Assembly (NCBI GenBank): GCA_007134675.1
Contig: SLKJ01000039.1
Coordinates: 1 to 41,378, forward strand
Source: Bacteroidales bacterium
GTDB taxonomy: Bacteria; Bacteroidota; Bacteroidia; Bacteroidales; PUMT01
Direction of reading: 5' to 3'
Length of the DNA stretch: 41,378 nt
Shown: one piece after another, positions 9,360 to 17,928 of the stretch
How the letters are laid out: every line of letters starts with the position of its first letter
How positions within the stretch are numbered: position 1 is the first letter of the stretch
Translations under genes and position numbers: made by a program
The notes under the pieces: model-generated
Told to the model about the DNA's origin: nothing
What the model saw: the letters and a program-made list of their open reading frames with translations, nothing else
Databases searched by the model: none

Positions 9360-11755
9360 CGAAAGATATGACGAAGAGGATTTACCTTAGTGTAGGACTT
9401 CTTTCTGCATCTATATTAGCATTTCAACTTACTCTGATGCAGCTTCTTTCTGTTATTCAGTGGAGTCATTTTGCCTATATGGTCATATCTGTTGCTCTCC
9501 TTGGTTTTGGAGCAAGTGGCACTTTGCTGGCATTGGCTAGAAACTGGTTCATAAAGTACATAAAGATAGCATTACCCTCACTGATGATCCTTTCGGGTGC
9601 ATCAATGAGCCTGATAATGCTGATATCATCAACGGTTTTTGGAAGTTTCGACTCCTACCTGCTCTTTGTTGACCGCAGCCAGATTCTCGGACTTCTGGTT
9701 ACCTATTTTGCATTTTTCATACCATTTCTGATGGGAGCACTGGCTATCGGACTGGTTTACATTCATTATGTAGAAAAAATTGGTTCGCTGTATTTTGCCG
9801 ATCTGATGGGATCAGGGCTTGGCGGTTTACTGATGCTTTTGCTGTTATGGGTATTCTATCCTGCCCAGCTTCCGTCAGCCATATCACTTATGCCGCTGGT
9901 TGGTGGGATATTGCTGATACCTAAAGAAATGATGCTGAAATCAGTTGCTCCTGTTTTAGCTGTCTTTATATTGCCAATAATACTTATTGTCACACCTCCC
10001 ACCCTTCCGGTGTCGGAGTATAAAAGTCTTTCCGGTGCTTTGAATCTGCCGGATGCAGAAATTGTAAAAGAAAAAAGCAGTCCCTACGGGCAGCTAAGCG
10101 TTGTCAGGTCTCCTGCACTGAGGTATGCTCCCGGACTTAGTCTTACCTATCAGGGTATAGTGCCCGTACGTGATGTCATCTTCAATAACGGAAACTGGTT
10201 CGGGCCTGTTGTCGAATGGACGGCAACAGACACATCTCATTTTCTGGACTACACTACCAACGCCCTTCCTTATGTTATCAGTAAACCCGGCAATATTTTG
10301 CTACTTGATTCAGGTACAGGACTGTTTGCAGCCCATGCACTGACCCGTGGAGTTGATAATATTACTGCAGTAGAGCAAAATCGGATTGCAACCGACCTTC
10401 TTAAAAAAGATCTGGCTGAAATGATTGATTCGATGTATCATCATGATGCAATGAATCCTGTAAACCTTCATTCACGGAGCTATCTGCTGAAAGATGATAA
10501 TTTATATGACCTTATTATTCTGCCAACGTCAGAAACGTTTGGCGGGACCTCTGGTATTAATGCGCTGGAGGAGCAGTATATACTTACCTTACAGGCTCTG
10601 GATGAAATGTGGAAACGACTTTCAGAGAATGGAATGATATCAGTAACATCCTGGATGGATTATCCGTCCAGAAACCCCCTTAAGCTGCTGGCAACGCTGG
10701 TTGAAACACATGAAAGAAACAGCACACTGCCTGTTGAAAAACACATTGCTGCGATCCGGGGCTGGGGAACTGTAACCTTTGTCCTGAAAAAATCACCTTT
10801 ATCCCAGAGCGAAACGGAAAAGATCAGAAATTTCTGCAACAGAATGTTTTTTGACCCTGTTCTGCTGCCCGGAATTGATTCTTCAGAGCGATGGGTTTAT
10901 AACCAGTTACAGGACGACGATTTTTTTGTTTCTGTTGACAGGATTATGGCTGAAGACAGAAGTATTTTCTACAGGGAATATGATTTCAATATTCGACCCT
11001 CTACTGACAACAGACCCTACTTTTCTCAGTTCCTGAAACTGAGACGCTACAACAAGATGCAGGAGTTTTTTGGCCAGTCAACTGTTCCTTTTCTTGAAAT
11101 CGGATATCTTGTTGTACTTATTACATTTCTGCAGATCACTGCTGCTGCAGTGATTCTGATAATCCTGCCTCTTTTTGTGATAGGATGGAAAGGCGGAGGG
11201 AGATCATATACCATTCTTCATTTCAGTGGCATAGGTCTGGGATTCATGTTTATAGAGATAACTCTCATACAGCAGTTCATCCTCTATTTCGGCAATCCCA
11301 TTTATGCAGCAGCGGCAGTCCTTAGTGGCATGCTAATTTGCTCCGGTGCAGGAAGCCTGGTATCATCACGTTTTAATGACGACAGTAGTGTGATTGTAAG
11401 GGTTCTGGCCCTGATAATCATTTTTATTACACTTTACATTTTATTTTTGACACCATTATTAAGGCTTACAATAAACTTTCCACTTCTTCCTAAAATATTT
11501 CTTTCTATAGCCTTTATTTCTCCTGCAGCTTTCTTCATGGGTATGCCTTTTCCTTTGGGACTTAGAAAACTATCCAGGCAGAATAATACTCTTATTCCAT
11601 GGGCATGGGGAATAAACGGCTGTCTGTCAGTCATCAGCACAGCACTGGCAACAATAGTTGCAGTTGAAGCCGGATTTTTATGGGTCATGATGATCGCAGC
11701 ACTTGCCTACGGCCTGACACTGATTGCCAATTTTCAAAAAACAGAAAGATCATGA
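9356..11755 (+). CDS. Multipass membrane protein with spermidine-synthase-like domain
   Basis: A 799-residue inner-membrane protein. About seven hydrophobic helices lie at roughly 8-212, followed by a soluble Rossmann domain resembling spermidine synthases/methyltransferases. That domain has the glycine-rich nucleotide loop 'GNILLLDSGTGLFAAHAL' near 312-329, an acidic residue ending strand 2 ('ITAVEQN') and 'YDLIILPTSETFGG'. A second bundle of five or six helices starts near 577. This fused layout is widespread in bacteria, but the reaction is not established. The local motif 'LPTSETFGGTSG' differs from the Asp-containing active site of true spermidine synthases as I recall it, so polyamine synthesis should not be assumed. 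Its start overlaps the pcm stop and its stop overlaps the next start, both as ATGA. Confidence 0.8.
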   Translation: MTKDMTKRIYLSVGLLSASILAFQLTLMQLLSVIQWSHFAYMVISVALLGFGASGTLLALARNWFIKYIKIALPSLMILSGASMSLIMLISSTVFGSFDSYLLFVDRSQILGLLVTYFAFFIPFLMGALAIGLVYIHYVEKIGSLYFADLMGSGLGGLLMLLLLWVFYPAQLPSAISLMPLVGGILLIPKEMMLKSVAPVLAVFILPIILIVTPPTLPVSEYKSLSGALNLPDAEIVKEKSSPYGQLSVVRSPALRYAPGLSLTYQGIVPVRDVIFNNGNWFGPVVEWTATDTSHFLDYTTNALPYVISKPGNILLLDSGTGLFAAHALTRGVDNITAVEQNRIATDLLKKDLAEMIDSMYHHDAMNPVNLHSRSYLLKDDNLYDLIILPTSETFGGTSGINALEEQYILTLQALDEMWKRLSENGMISVTSWMDYPSRNPLKLLATLVETHERNSTLPVEKHIAAIRGWGTVTFVLKKSPLSQSETEKIRNFCNRMFFDPVLLPGIDSSERWVYNQLQDDDFFVSVDRIMAEDRSIFYREYDFNIRPSTDNRPYFSQFLKLRRYNKMQEFFGQSTVPFLEIGYLVVLITFLQITAAAVILIILPLFVIGWKGGGRSYTILHFSGIGLGFMFIEITLIQQFILYFGNPIYAAAAVLSGMLICSGAGSLVSSRFNDDSSVIVRVLALIIIFITLYILFLTPLLRLTINFPLLPKIFLSIAFISPAAFFMGMPFPLGLRKLSRQNNTLIPWAWGINGCLSVISTALATIVAVEAGFLWVMMIAALAYGLTLIANFQKTERS

Positions 11756-12438
11756 CCAGAAATAATTCCGGAAATCTTTTCAGATCAGCTCTCCTTGTAG
11801 CATTGTCTTTGTTGAATTGGTTATGCTTTCTGGGACAAACCTACGGATTTGATGATAATGCGAAGAATGAAAAGGACAAATTTTACGAGGTCTGGATTGT
11901 CCAGGAAGCATGGCATACGGGCATAGTGTTTGCTATCGATGATGTTGATCCGGAACACTGGCCTGAAATCAAAAACTACAAGGATCGCAACTTTATTGAT
12001 GTCGGATGGGGTGATGAGAAGTTCTATCAGGCACGTGGCAATCCTGTTTTTCTGGCGGCAAGGGCTATTTTGTGGCCCACACAAAGTGTAATGCAGATAT
12101 TTGCATTCAATACCCCTGTACTTAATGCATATGGCAGAGAAAGCAGGATACTCCGGGTTCAATTAACTCCGGAGCAGTTTGAGGCTTTGACCGGTTTTGT
12201 GTCGGACAGCTATATTCTTGATGAAAGCGGAAATCCGGTTACAAGCACCGCCTATGGAGAAACTGATCTCTACTTTCTGGCAACCAGGAGTTACCACCTT
12301 TTCCGAACCTGCAACACATGGGTAGCCATTGCTTTTCGGCAGGCAGGTTTTAATGTTCGTACCTTTTTTATTCTGAATGCAAATCAGCTTTACAGGCAAT
12401 TGTCCCGTATTCCCGGAGCCGAATTCTTAAGGAAATAA
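11752..12438 (+). CDS. DUF2459 (TIGR02117-like) envelope protein
   Basis: A 228-residue protein. I choose ATG 11752, which overlaps the upstream TGA as ATGA and places a hydrophobic export segment at about 11-31; the frame is open further upstream, but only inside the preceding gene. The mature part has the DUF2459 pattern: an early 'WHTGIVF', 'FIDVGWGDEKFYQA', 'ILRVQLTPEQFEALTGFV', and a later 'YHLFRTCNTWVAIAFRQAG'. The conserved His, Gly-Trp-Gly-Asp and Thr-Cys-Asn-Thr-Trp motifs suggest a papain-like (NlpC/P60-type) fold. The family has no established biochemical role known to me. The third gene of a coupled operon, it ends 13 bp from the converging esterase-family gene. Confidence 0.75.
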   Translation: MTRNNSGNLFRSALLVALSLLNWLCFLGQTYGFDDNAKNEKDKFYEVWIVQEAWHTGIVFAIDDVDPEHWPEIKNYKDRNFIDVGWGDEKFYQARGNPVFLAARAILWPTQSVMQIFAFNTPVLNAYGRESRILRVQLTPEQFEALTGFVSDSYILDESGNPVTSTAYGETDLYFLATRSYHLFRTCNTWVAIAFRQAGFNVRTFFILNANQLYRQLSRIPGAEFLRK

Positions 12439-12451
12439 TGAATAATCATTA

Positions 12452-13786
12452 TTATCTTACTGGCTGCAATGCGCTCGTCTCGCGGATGAAGATAAATGCA
12501 TCATAACGCATTGGCAGAATTGTAGGAACGTAATTACCCGATTCCTGTTGCGGATTATATACCACACCGATTGCCCGGTGACCTCTCCATTCATTTAGAA
12601 GCCTGTGATCACGATCGTCTTCATCAAAAATAAGGTAGAACTGCTCATGTCCAAGCTGCCCGAATATATATTCGTAACTGTCTCTTTCACCTTCCGGAAC
12701 CTTCATTCTCTGCATCCGGGTTCCCCAGCTGCTTCCTGCATTAACTCTTCCGGTATAGGTACCGAACCCGGTAATGAATACCTGATCATGCCCCAGTTCT
12801 CTCCGGCTTAATCGCCCGATATTAACCATATCCTGAAAGCGCATTGTAGTTGCATCAGCATCACCTACATGAGTGTTATGGGCCCATACTATTCCCCTTG
12901 AATCGTCACCGTGAGTGTTCAGAAGCCTGTTTACCGTTTCCCACATGTGAGTAGCCCTGCTGTTCCATGATCCAACGTTATCAGTCACAGCCAGCCTGAA
13001 AAAGTCCTCTGCATTTTTAACTACAATTGCATTCTGCTTGGCGCGGAAATATTTCTTCTCATCATAGTCACTGAGTGTGGAGGAATGCCTGCGCAAAATT
13101 TCTACAACGTTATGAAGTTCCTCCTCGCATGAGGGGTGCCCCCTGCCAACAACGGCACGTGCATAGACCCATTCATCCCTGTCATAATTGGCAAAACACT
13201 GGAGGTTACTGTTTATTTCATTGTAATGATCCGGCAAAAACTCCTTTGCATATTTCAGAAGGTCATCCATTGCCTGCCACTGCCCGTATACATCCTTACC
13301 ATAAAACCCTACTTTCTCATTATCAGGAATTTTACTGTTATACTCCCTCATCCATTCTGCAAGTTCTTCTATTTCGGTATTACCCCACATCCACTCCGGC
13401 CACCGGTCAAACTGGCGAAGAACATCCCTTGCAGAAGATGGAGCTCCCGGAACTCCCTTTATATATTCATTAAGCCTGTATATTGATGCCCAGTCACCCT
13501 CAACTGCAACAAAAGAAAAACCTTTTTCACTGATCAGCCTTCTGGTAATATCTGCCCTCCATCTGTAAAATTCACTGGTACCATGTGAAGCTTCACCCAG
13601 CAACACCAGTCTTCGCGACCCTGCCATGTCAATAAGCTCGTCAATATCTCCTGCATCGGCCACCGGAAGGGCCTTGCGTGAAAAATACCCGATCAGTTCT
13701 TCAGTGTCTGAGCCAGCACTGCTGGTACAAAAAAACAACAGAGAAATGGTAAGAACAAAAGATAGGGAGTGTACATAATACTTCAT
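12452..13786 (-). CDS. Erythromycin-esterase-family protein, exported
   Basis: A 444-residue member of the erythromycin esterase-like family (PF05139). Residues corresponding to the proposed EreA/EreB catalytic set are visible: Glu65 and His68 in 'LLGEASHGTSEFYRWR', the arginines at 75 and 77, Glu96 in 'VAVEGDW', and His303/His306 in 'WAHNTHVGDA'. An N-terminal hydrophobic segment (about 5-20) ends at a Cys followed by Thr-Ser-Ser, so it is exported and may be a lipoprotein, although the lipobox is poor. Most chromosomal members of this family are not macrolide esterases, and nothing nearby suggests a resistance cassette. The substrate is unknown. Confidence 0.85.
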   Translation of the reverse strand: MKYYVHSLSFVLTISLLFFCTSSAGSDTEELIGYFSRKALPVADAGDIDELIDMAGSRRLVLLGEASHGTSEFYRWRADITRRLISEKGFSFVAVEGDWASIYRLNEYIKGVPGAPSSARDVLRQFDRWPEWMWGNTEIEELAEWMREYNSKIPDNEKVGFYGKDVYGQWQAMDDLLKYAKEFLPDHYNEINSNLQCFANYDRDEWVYARAVVGRGHPSCEEELHNVVEILRRHSSTLSDYDEKKYFRAKQNAIVVKNAEDFFRLAVTDNVGSWNSRATHMWETVNRLLNTHGDDSRGIVWAHNTHVGDADATTMRFQDMVNIGRLSRRELGHDQVFITGFGTYTGRVNAGSSWGTRMQRMKVPEGERDSYEYIFGQLGHEQFYLIFDEDDRDHRLLNEWRGHRAIGVVYNPQQESGNYVPTILPMRYDAFIFIRETSALQPVR

Positions 13787-13941
13787 AAGTATGGTTTTAG
13801 GTGATCAGATGATTATATAACAATAAAATCTATAAATTATTATCAATTAAGCAATTCATTAAAAAATTAATTATCTGCGCTGATTGTTCAGTCAAACAGT
13901 AAATCTAAATTAGTAATAAATTAAGATAAATTACTATTGGA

Positions 13942-13974
13942 TTGTTGACATAATAAAAATTATGTATATATTTG
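13942..13974 (+). promoter_or_regulatory. argR operon promoter
   Basis: TTG (13945-13947, preceded by another TTG at 13942) and TATATTTG (13967-13974) are separated by 19 nt, an exact fit to the Bacteroidota -33/-7 pattern. Transcription should begin near 13981, about 46 nt before the argR ATG. The -7 element lies inside the first ARG-box-like site and the start point next to the second, the geometry expected of repression by occlusion. Confidence 0.7.
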
Positions 13975-13978
13975 CGTA
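13961..13978 (+). promoter_or_regulatory. ARG box 1 (candidate ArgR operator)
   Basis: The 18-bp TATGTATATATTTGCGTA matches much of the E. coli ARG-box pattern (TnTGAATwwwwATTCAnw), keeping the TG, the central AT-rich core and the C in the right half. It overlaps the -7 element and is separated by exactly 3 bp from a better second box, as in classical paired ARG boxes. Confidence 0.55.
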
Positions 13979-13981
13979 TTA

Positions 13982-13999
13982 TTTGCATATTTATGCATC
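13982..13999 (+). promoter_or_regulatory. ARG box 2 (candidate ArgR operator)
   Basis: TTTGCATATTTATGCATC contains the near-palindrome TGCATA-TTT-ATGCA. It fits the ARG-box pattern with GC replacing the consensus GA in the left half. It begins 21 bp after the start of box 1, two helical turns, so one ArgR hexamer could grip both. It covers the predicted transcription start, implying autorepression of argR and control of the genes behind it. Confidence 0.6.
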
Positions 14000-14027
14000 G
14001 ACGACAGCTATACCACCTTTTCTTATC

Positions 14028-14501
14028 ATGAACAGAACAAAACGATTACTGGAAATAAGAAACCTTATCAAAAATAACAAGATAAGCAATCAGGATGAGT
14101 TACTTAAGAAGCTTATAACCAACGGCTTCAATTACACCCAGGCAACTTTATCGCGCGATTTAAAGTTTCTGAAAATTGGTAAAATAGCTGATGAAGAGAA
14201 GGGGCATATATATGTTCTTCCGGATGATTATACTGATGAACAGTTAAAAGATGACGAGATCAAAGAGGCTGTGAGCAGGGGATTTCTTTCTTTAGATTAC
14301 AGTGGGAATATGGCTGTAATTAAAACTCTTCCCGGTTTTGCAAGCGGAATTGCATACAGGATTGACAGAATGAAGTTATTTGAAGTATTAGGAACAATAG
14401 CAGGAGATGACACCATACTTATAATCGCCAGGGATGGTATCAGCAGACAGGATCTTCACAGGGTTCTTACTTCCGCCATTCCGGCAGATGAAAACAGGTA
14501 A
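14028..14501 (+). CDS. argR: Arginine repressor ArgR
   Basis: The arginine-sensing repressor, 157 residues as ArgR, beginning 'MNRTKRLLEIRNLIKN'. The N-terminal winged helix (about 1-70) includes 'YTQATLSRDLKFLKIGK', the recognition-helix region with the family's Ser-Arg-Asp. The C-terminal hexamerisation domain ends with 'VLGTIAGDDTILIIARD', the Gly-Thr-Ile-Ala-Gly-Asp-Asp-Thr motif whose aspartates bind arginine. The frame is open to an ATG at 13962, but that would translate the operator and precede the predicted transcription start, so I start at 14028. argR leads the run argG-argH-proB-like-proB-proA-gltB-gltD, with 66 nt to argG. Confidence 0.94.
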   Translation: MNRTKRLLEIRNLIKNNKISNQDELLKKLITNGFNYTQATLSRDLKFLKIGKIADEEKGHIYVLPDDYTDEQLKDDEIKEAVSRGFLSLDYSGNMAVIKTLPGFASGIAYRIDRMKLFEVLGTIAGDDTILIIARDGISRQDLHRVLTSAIPADENR

Positions 14502-14567
14502 TCCTGGCCTGAGACTCTAAGCTAAAACGGAACTCACCTGATTATCAAACAAAACAATCTTTATAAA

Positions 14568-15806
14568 ATGACTAAAAACAATGAAAAAATTATTCTGGCT
14601 TACAGTGGCGGACTGGATACTTCAGTTATTCTGAAATGGCTTATAGATGAGGGTTATGAGGTAATTGCCTATATTGCTGATGTAGGGCAGGATGACAATT
14701 TTGCCGAAGCACGGGAAAAAGCTCTGGCTATAGGTTCATCAAAGGTGTACATAGAAGATCTGAAAGAGGAGTTTGTGACCGGTTATATTTTTCCGGCAAT
14801 CAGGTCAAATGCTGTTTATGAAAGCCGCTATCTTCTTGGAACAGCTCTGGCCAGGCCATTGATTGCCAAGAGGCAGATTGAGATAGCTGCCATGGAAAAT
14901 GCAGGATATGTATCGCACGGTGCAACCGGAAAGGGAAATGACCAGGTGCGGTTTGAGCTCACCTATTATGCCCTGAACCCTGAAATAAAGGTATTTGCAC
15001 CCTGGAAAAACAAGGGCTTTCTTGACCGCTTCAAGGGTAGAAGGGACCTTCTTAAATATGCTGAAGAAAAAGGGATCGCTGTTAAAGCAACCCTGAAGAA
15101 ACCTTACAGCGAAGATGATAACCTGATGCATATAAGTCACGAGGCTGGAATTCTTGAGGACCCGGTATTTAAGGCAGGCCGCGATATAATATCCAGGATT
15201 AAAATGCCGCAGGATGCACCCGACAAGGAAACACATATTGAAATACATTTTAAGGACGGAACTCCTGTGAAGGTTATAAATACTGATGATAAAACGGAAA
15301 AAACTGACCCTCTTGAGCTTTTTATTTATATGAACCAACTGGGCGCAGAGAATGGTATAGGCTTGCTTGATATGGTTGAAAACAGGTATGTCGGCATCAA
15401 GTCGCGTGGAGTTTATGAAACCCCGGGAGCAGAAATCCTGCTTAAAGCTCATATGGATATTGAGGGGATAGCGATGGACAGGGAGGTTATGCGCTTGAGA
15501 AATATGCTTTCACCCGTTTTTGCTGAATTTGTTTATAACGGTTTCTGGTTCAGTCCGGAAATGGATTTTTTAATGGCTGCAATAAACAAGAGCCAGGAAC
15601 TGATTGACGGAGTGGTTTACCTTACGCTTTATAAGGGAAATGTAATTATTGACGGAAGGGAATCACCTAGTTCTCTGTATAATCAGGATCTGTCAAGCAT
15701 GGATATTGAAGGAGGGTTTAACCAGCAGGACAGTGAAGGTTTTATAAAGATAAATGCGATACGTTTAATGGCGCATCATGCTATTACTGCTTCCAGGCAG
15801 GCATAG
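14568..15806 (+). CDS. argG: Argininosuccinate synthase
   Basis: Joins citrulline and aspartate with ATP to form argininosuccinate, the penultimate step of arginine synthesis, in the cytoplasm. The 412-residue protein carries the N-type ATP-pyrophosphatase P-loop '[10 protein letters not shown]' (11-20), '[18 protein letters not shown]' for citrulline/aspartate binding, '[18 protein letters not shown]' and '[23 protein letters not shown]'. Length and motifs are normal. The gene sits between argR and argH, 36 nt before argH, so it is very likely under ArgR control. Confidence 0.97.
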   Translation: MTKNNEKIILAYSGGLDTSVILKWLIDEGYEVIAYIADVGQDDNFAEAREKALAIGSSKVYIEDLKEEFVTGYIFPAIRSNAVYESRYLLGTALARPLIAKRQIEIAAMENAGYVSHGATGKGNDQVRFELTYYALNPEIKVFAPWKNKGFLDRFKGRRDLLKYAEEKGIAVKATLKKPYSEDDNLMHISHEAGILEDPVFKAGRDIISRIKMPQDAPDKETHIEIHFKDGTPVKVINTDDKTEKTDPLELFIYMNQLGAENGIGLLDMVENRYVGIKSRGVYETPGAEILLKAHMDIEGIAMDREVMRLRNMLSPVFAEFVYNGFWFSPEMDFLMAAINKSQELIDGVVYLTLYKGNVIIDGRESPSSLYNQDLSSMDIEGGFNQQDSEGFIKINAIRLMAHHAITASRQA

Positions 15807-15842
15807 AGAATAATCTGTTTTTACCAGTAAATATCTGTACTG

Positions 15843-17174
15843 ATGACACTTTGGGATAAGGGTATTGAAACCAATCAACTGACTGCCAAATTTACTTCCG
15901 GAAAAGACCGGGAACTTGACAGACATCTTGCTCCTTATGACGTTTTGGGAACCATTGCCCATGTCATGATGCTGGAAAGGATTGGTCTGCTCAGCAAAAA
16001 AGAATTGTCTGCTCTCAAAAAGGAGCTCAAGGTTATATACAGAAAGATTGAGACAGGTAAGTTTAAAATAGAACCAGGCGTTGAAGACATTCATAGTCAG
16101 ATAGAACTGATGCTGACAGAAGCTCTTGGAGAGACTGGAAAAAAAATACATACTGCCCGTTCCCGCAATGACCAGGTTCTTCTGGATCTGAAATTGTATG
16201 TGAGGGACAGGATAAGGGAAATTGTAAATCAGATTGACATTCTATCCAAAACCCTGATAAACCTCAGCAATAAACACAAGGAGGTCTTGATGCCAGGCTA
16301 TACACACATGCAGGTTGCAATGCCTTCTTCATTCGGTCTCTGGTTTGGAGCTTATGCAGAAAGTCTGGTTGAGGATATGATCCTTCTTAATGCTGCATAT
16401 AACATAACTAACCAGAATCCGCTTGGATCCGCTGCAGGGTTCGGCTCATCTTTTCCGATAGACCGGAGCATTACCACAGAATTATTGGGCTTTGACAATT
16501 TGCATGTAAATGTGGTAAATGCACAGATGAACCGTGGCAAAATGGAAAAAACAGTTGCTTTTGCATTGGGTGCGGTTGGTGCAACACTTTCCAGGTTGGC
16601 CGGGGATATATGTACATATTCCGGACAAAATTTTGGCTTTATTAGCTTGCCTGAAGCGTTTACAACAGGATCAAGCATCATGCCCCATAAGAAAAATCCG
16701 GACATTTTTGAGCTGGTCAGAGCAACCGGAAATAAACTACAGGCCCTACCAGTGGAGATAATGCTTATTAATTCAAATCTGCCCTCGGGGTACCACCGCG
16801 ATTTCCAGATAATAAAGGAAAATTTCCTGCCTGCTTTTGATTTGCTTACTAATATTATTTCAGTTACCGGGATGGTAATAGACAAAATTAAAGTCAATAA
16901 TAAAATCATTGATAAAGAGATTTACAATGATCTATTCAGTGTTGAGGAGGTAAACAGGCTCGTAAAACAAGGTGTACCTTTCAGGGATGCATATAAAAAG
17001 GTAGCCGGGAAAATTGGGGATAAAAATTACAAACCTTCCAGAACGCTTGAACATACTCACACAGGTAGCATGGGGAATTTATGTAATGAATTGATTTTGG
17101 AAAAAAGAGACAGAATCAGAGAAAAATTTAATTTCAAGAAAGCGGAAAATGCAATGATCAATTTACTGAAATGA
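15843..17174 (+). CDS. argH: Argininosuccinate lyase
   Basis: Cleaves argininosuccinate to arginine and fumarate, the last step of arginine synthesis. The 443-residue protein of the fumarase/aspartase superfamily shows 'DIHSQIELMLTE', 'KIHTARSRNDQVLLDLKL', 'GYTHMQVAMPSSFG', and the superfamily signature 'GSSIMPHKKNPD' at 276-287, with the flexible-loop serine that acts as catalytic base. The last codons (Met-Ile-Asn-Leu-Leu-Lys-stop) lie in the first copy of a 17-bp tandem repeat, so the end of the gene was duplicated. The next gene starts 13 nt downstream. Confidence 0.97.
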   Translation: MTLWDKGIETNQLTAKFTSGKDRELDRHLAPYDVLGTIAHVMMLERIGLLSKKELSALKKELKVIYRKIETGKFKIEPGVEDIHSQIELMLTEALGETGKKIHTARSRNDQVLLDLKLYVRDRIREIVNQIDILSKTLINLSNKHKEVLMPGYTHMQVAMPSSFGLWFGAYAESLVEDMILLNAAYNITNQNPLGSAAGFGSSFPIDRSITTELLGFDNLHVNVVNAQMNRGKMEKTVAFALGAVGATLSRLAGDICTYSGQNFGFISLPEAFTTGSSIMPHKKNPDIFELVRATGNKLQALPVEIMLINSNLPSGYHRDFQIIKENFLPAFDLLTNIISVTGMVIDKIKVNNKIIDKEIYNDLFSVEEVNRLVKQGVPFRDAYKKVAGKIGDKNYKPSRTLEHTHTGSMGNLCNELILEKRDRIREKFNFKKAENAMINLLK

Positions 17175-17187
17175 TCAATTTACTGAA
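17154..17187 (+). repeat. Exact 17-bp tandem duplication at the argH end
   Basis: ATGATCAATTTACTGAA occurs twice head to tail (17154-17170 and 17171-17187), and the next gene begins ATGATGAA, echoing the unit's start. Copy one encodes the ArgH C-terminus. The argH stop lies at the beginning of copy two (17172-17174), so the second copy is untranslated spacer. Confidence 0.9.
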
Positions 17188-17862
17188 ATGATGAAAAGAA
17201 TTAAAATTGTTTTCAAAATAGAAATTGAAACGCTGTTTGATAACAGCGGAATACTCAGTATCAGAAAAATGGAACATCTGAGTATGATCTGCGCAAATCT
17301 TAACAATTCAGGAGCCAGTGTATTACTGGTTTCATCAGGAGCAATAGCTTTGGGAGCGGCAAAACTAGGGCTTTCAGGAAGCCCTTCAAATATTATTGCA
17401 AAGCAGGCTGTTGCAGCAGTAGGTCAGGCCGAACTGATTATCTCATATCAGGATTGTTTTAATCATTTTGACCAGATGATAGCTCAGGTTCTTCTTACAA
17501 GGGACGTGATAGACAATCCACTTCGCAACAAAAATGCCAAGAACACACTCAGCAGACTACTGGATCAGGGTATTATTGCTGTAATTAATGAAAACGACTC
17601 GGTTTCAACAAATGATATTATCCTGAATGATAATTATCCCCTTGCGCTGATAGTTGCATCTCTTACAGATGCTGATGCAATCGTTGTCAACACTTACGGG
17701 GGTGAGAAATTTCATTTAATTCTAAGAAACAACCCGGTAATCCGTGAGATAAGTGTCGAAGAACTGTTGGAAATATCAGATAATATAACCGGAGGAATAT
17801 ATGAAACTGATCAGAATATCAAGGGTTTCCCGGAATTCAACCAGTATGCCGGGCTGAATTAA
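17188..17862 (+). CDS. Glutamate 5-kinase paralogue with lost ATP-site motifs
   Basis: A 224-residue amino-acid-kinase protein that aligns without gaps to the real ProB next door over roughly residues 46-165, about half identical by eye. It keeps 'VSSGAIALGAAKLGL' (48-62), 'KQAVAAVGQAELI' (72-84), 'AQVLLTRDVI' (99-108) and 'INENDSVST' (133-141), all on the glutamate/feedback side. The phosphate-binding Lys-Val-Gly-Thr-Ser is changed to Lys-Ile-Glu-Ile-Glu (10-14), Gly-Asp-Asn-Asp to Asn-Asp-Asn-Tyr, the 'SDIDGLYSSDP' ATP loop to 'NTYGGEKFHLI', and 'GTGGMTTKI' is lost; the C-terminus is about 50 residues short. Catalysis is improbable, yet the frame is intact. It may bind glutamate or proline, assemble with ProB as a regulatory subunit, or be decaying. 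Confidence 0.75.
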   Translation: MMKRIKIVFKIEIETLFDNSGILSIRKMEHLSMICANLNNSGASVLLVSSGAIALGAAKLGLSGSPSNIIAKQAVAAVGQAELIISYQDCFNHFDQMIAQVLLTRDVIDNPLRNKNAKNTLSRLLDQGIIAVINENDSVSTNDIILNDNYPLALIVASLTDADAIVVNTYGGEKFHLILRNNPVIREISVEELLEISDNITGGIYETDQNIKGFPEFNQYAGLN

Positions 17863-17928
17863 ACTGACAAATGGAATAACACCCATAAGTAAATGATTTA
17901 TTTATTCGTGGTTAAAGAAGTATAATCA

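Noticed and set aside
9356-11755. Spermidine synthase (speE) assignment
   Set aside because: Only the Rossmann-domain similarity supports it. The protein is a large membrane fusion and the active-site motif I expect is not clear, so a polyamine role is not claimed.
12452-13786. Macrolide resistance gene
   Set aside because: The catalytic-type residues of the erythromycin esterase family are present, but the gene sits in a chromosomal metabolic context with no mobile element, and the family is broad. Resistance is not supported.
13962-14027. Longer N-terminus for ArgR from the ATG at 13962, or a leader peptide there
   Set aside because: The extra 22 codons consist largely of the ARG boxes and -7 element, precede the predicted transcription start near 13981, and contain no Arg codons that would suit an attenuator.
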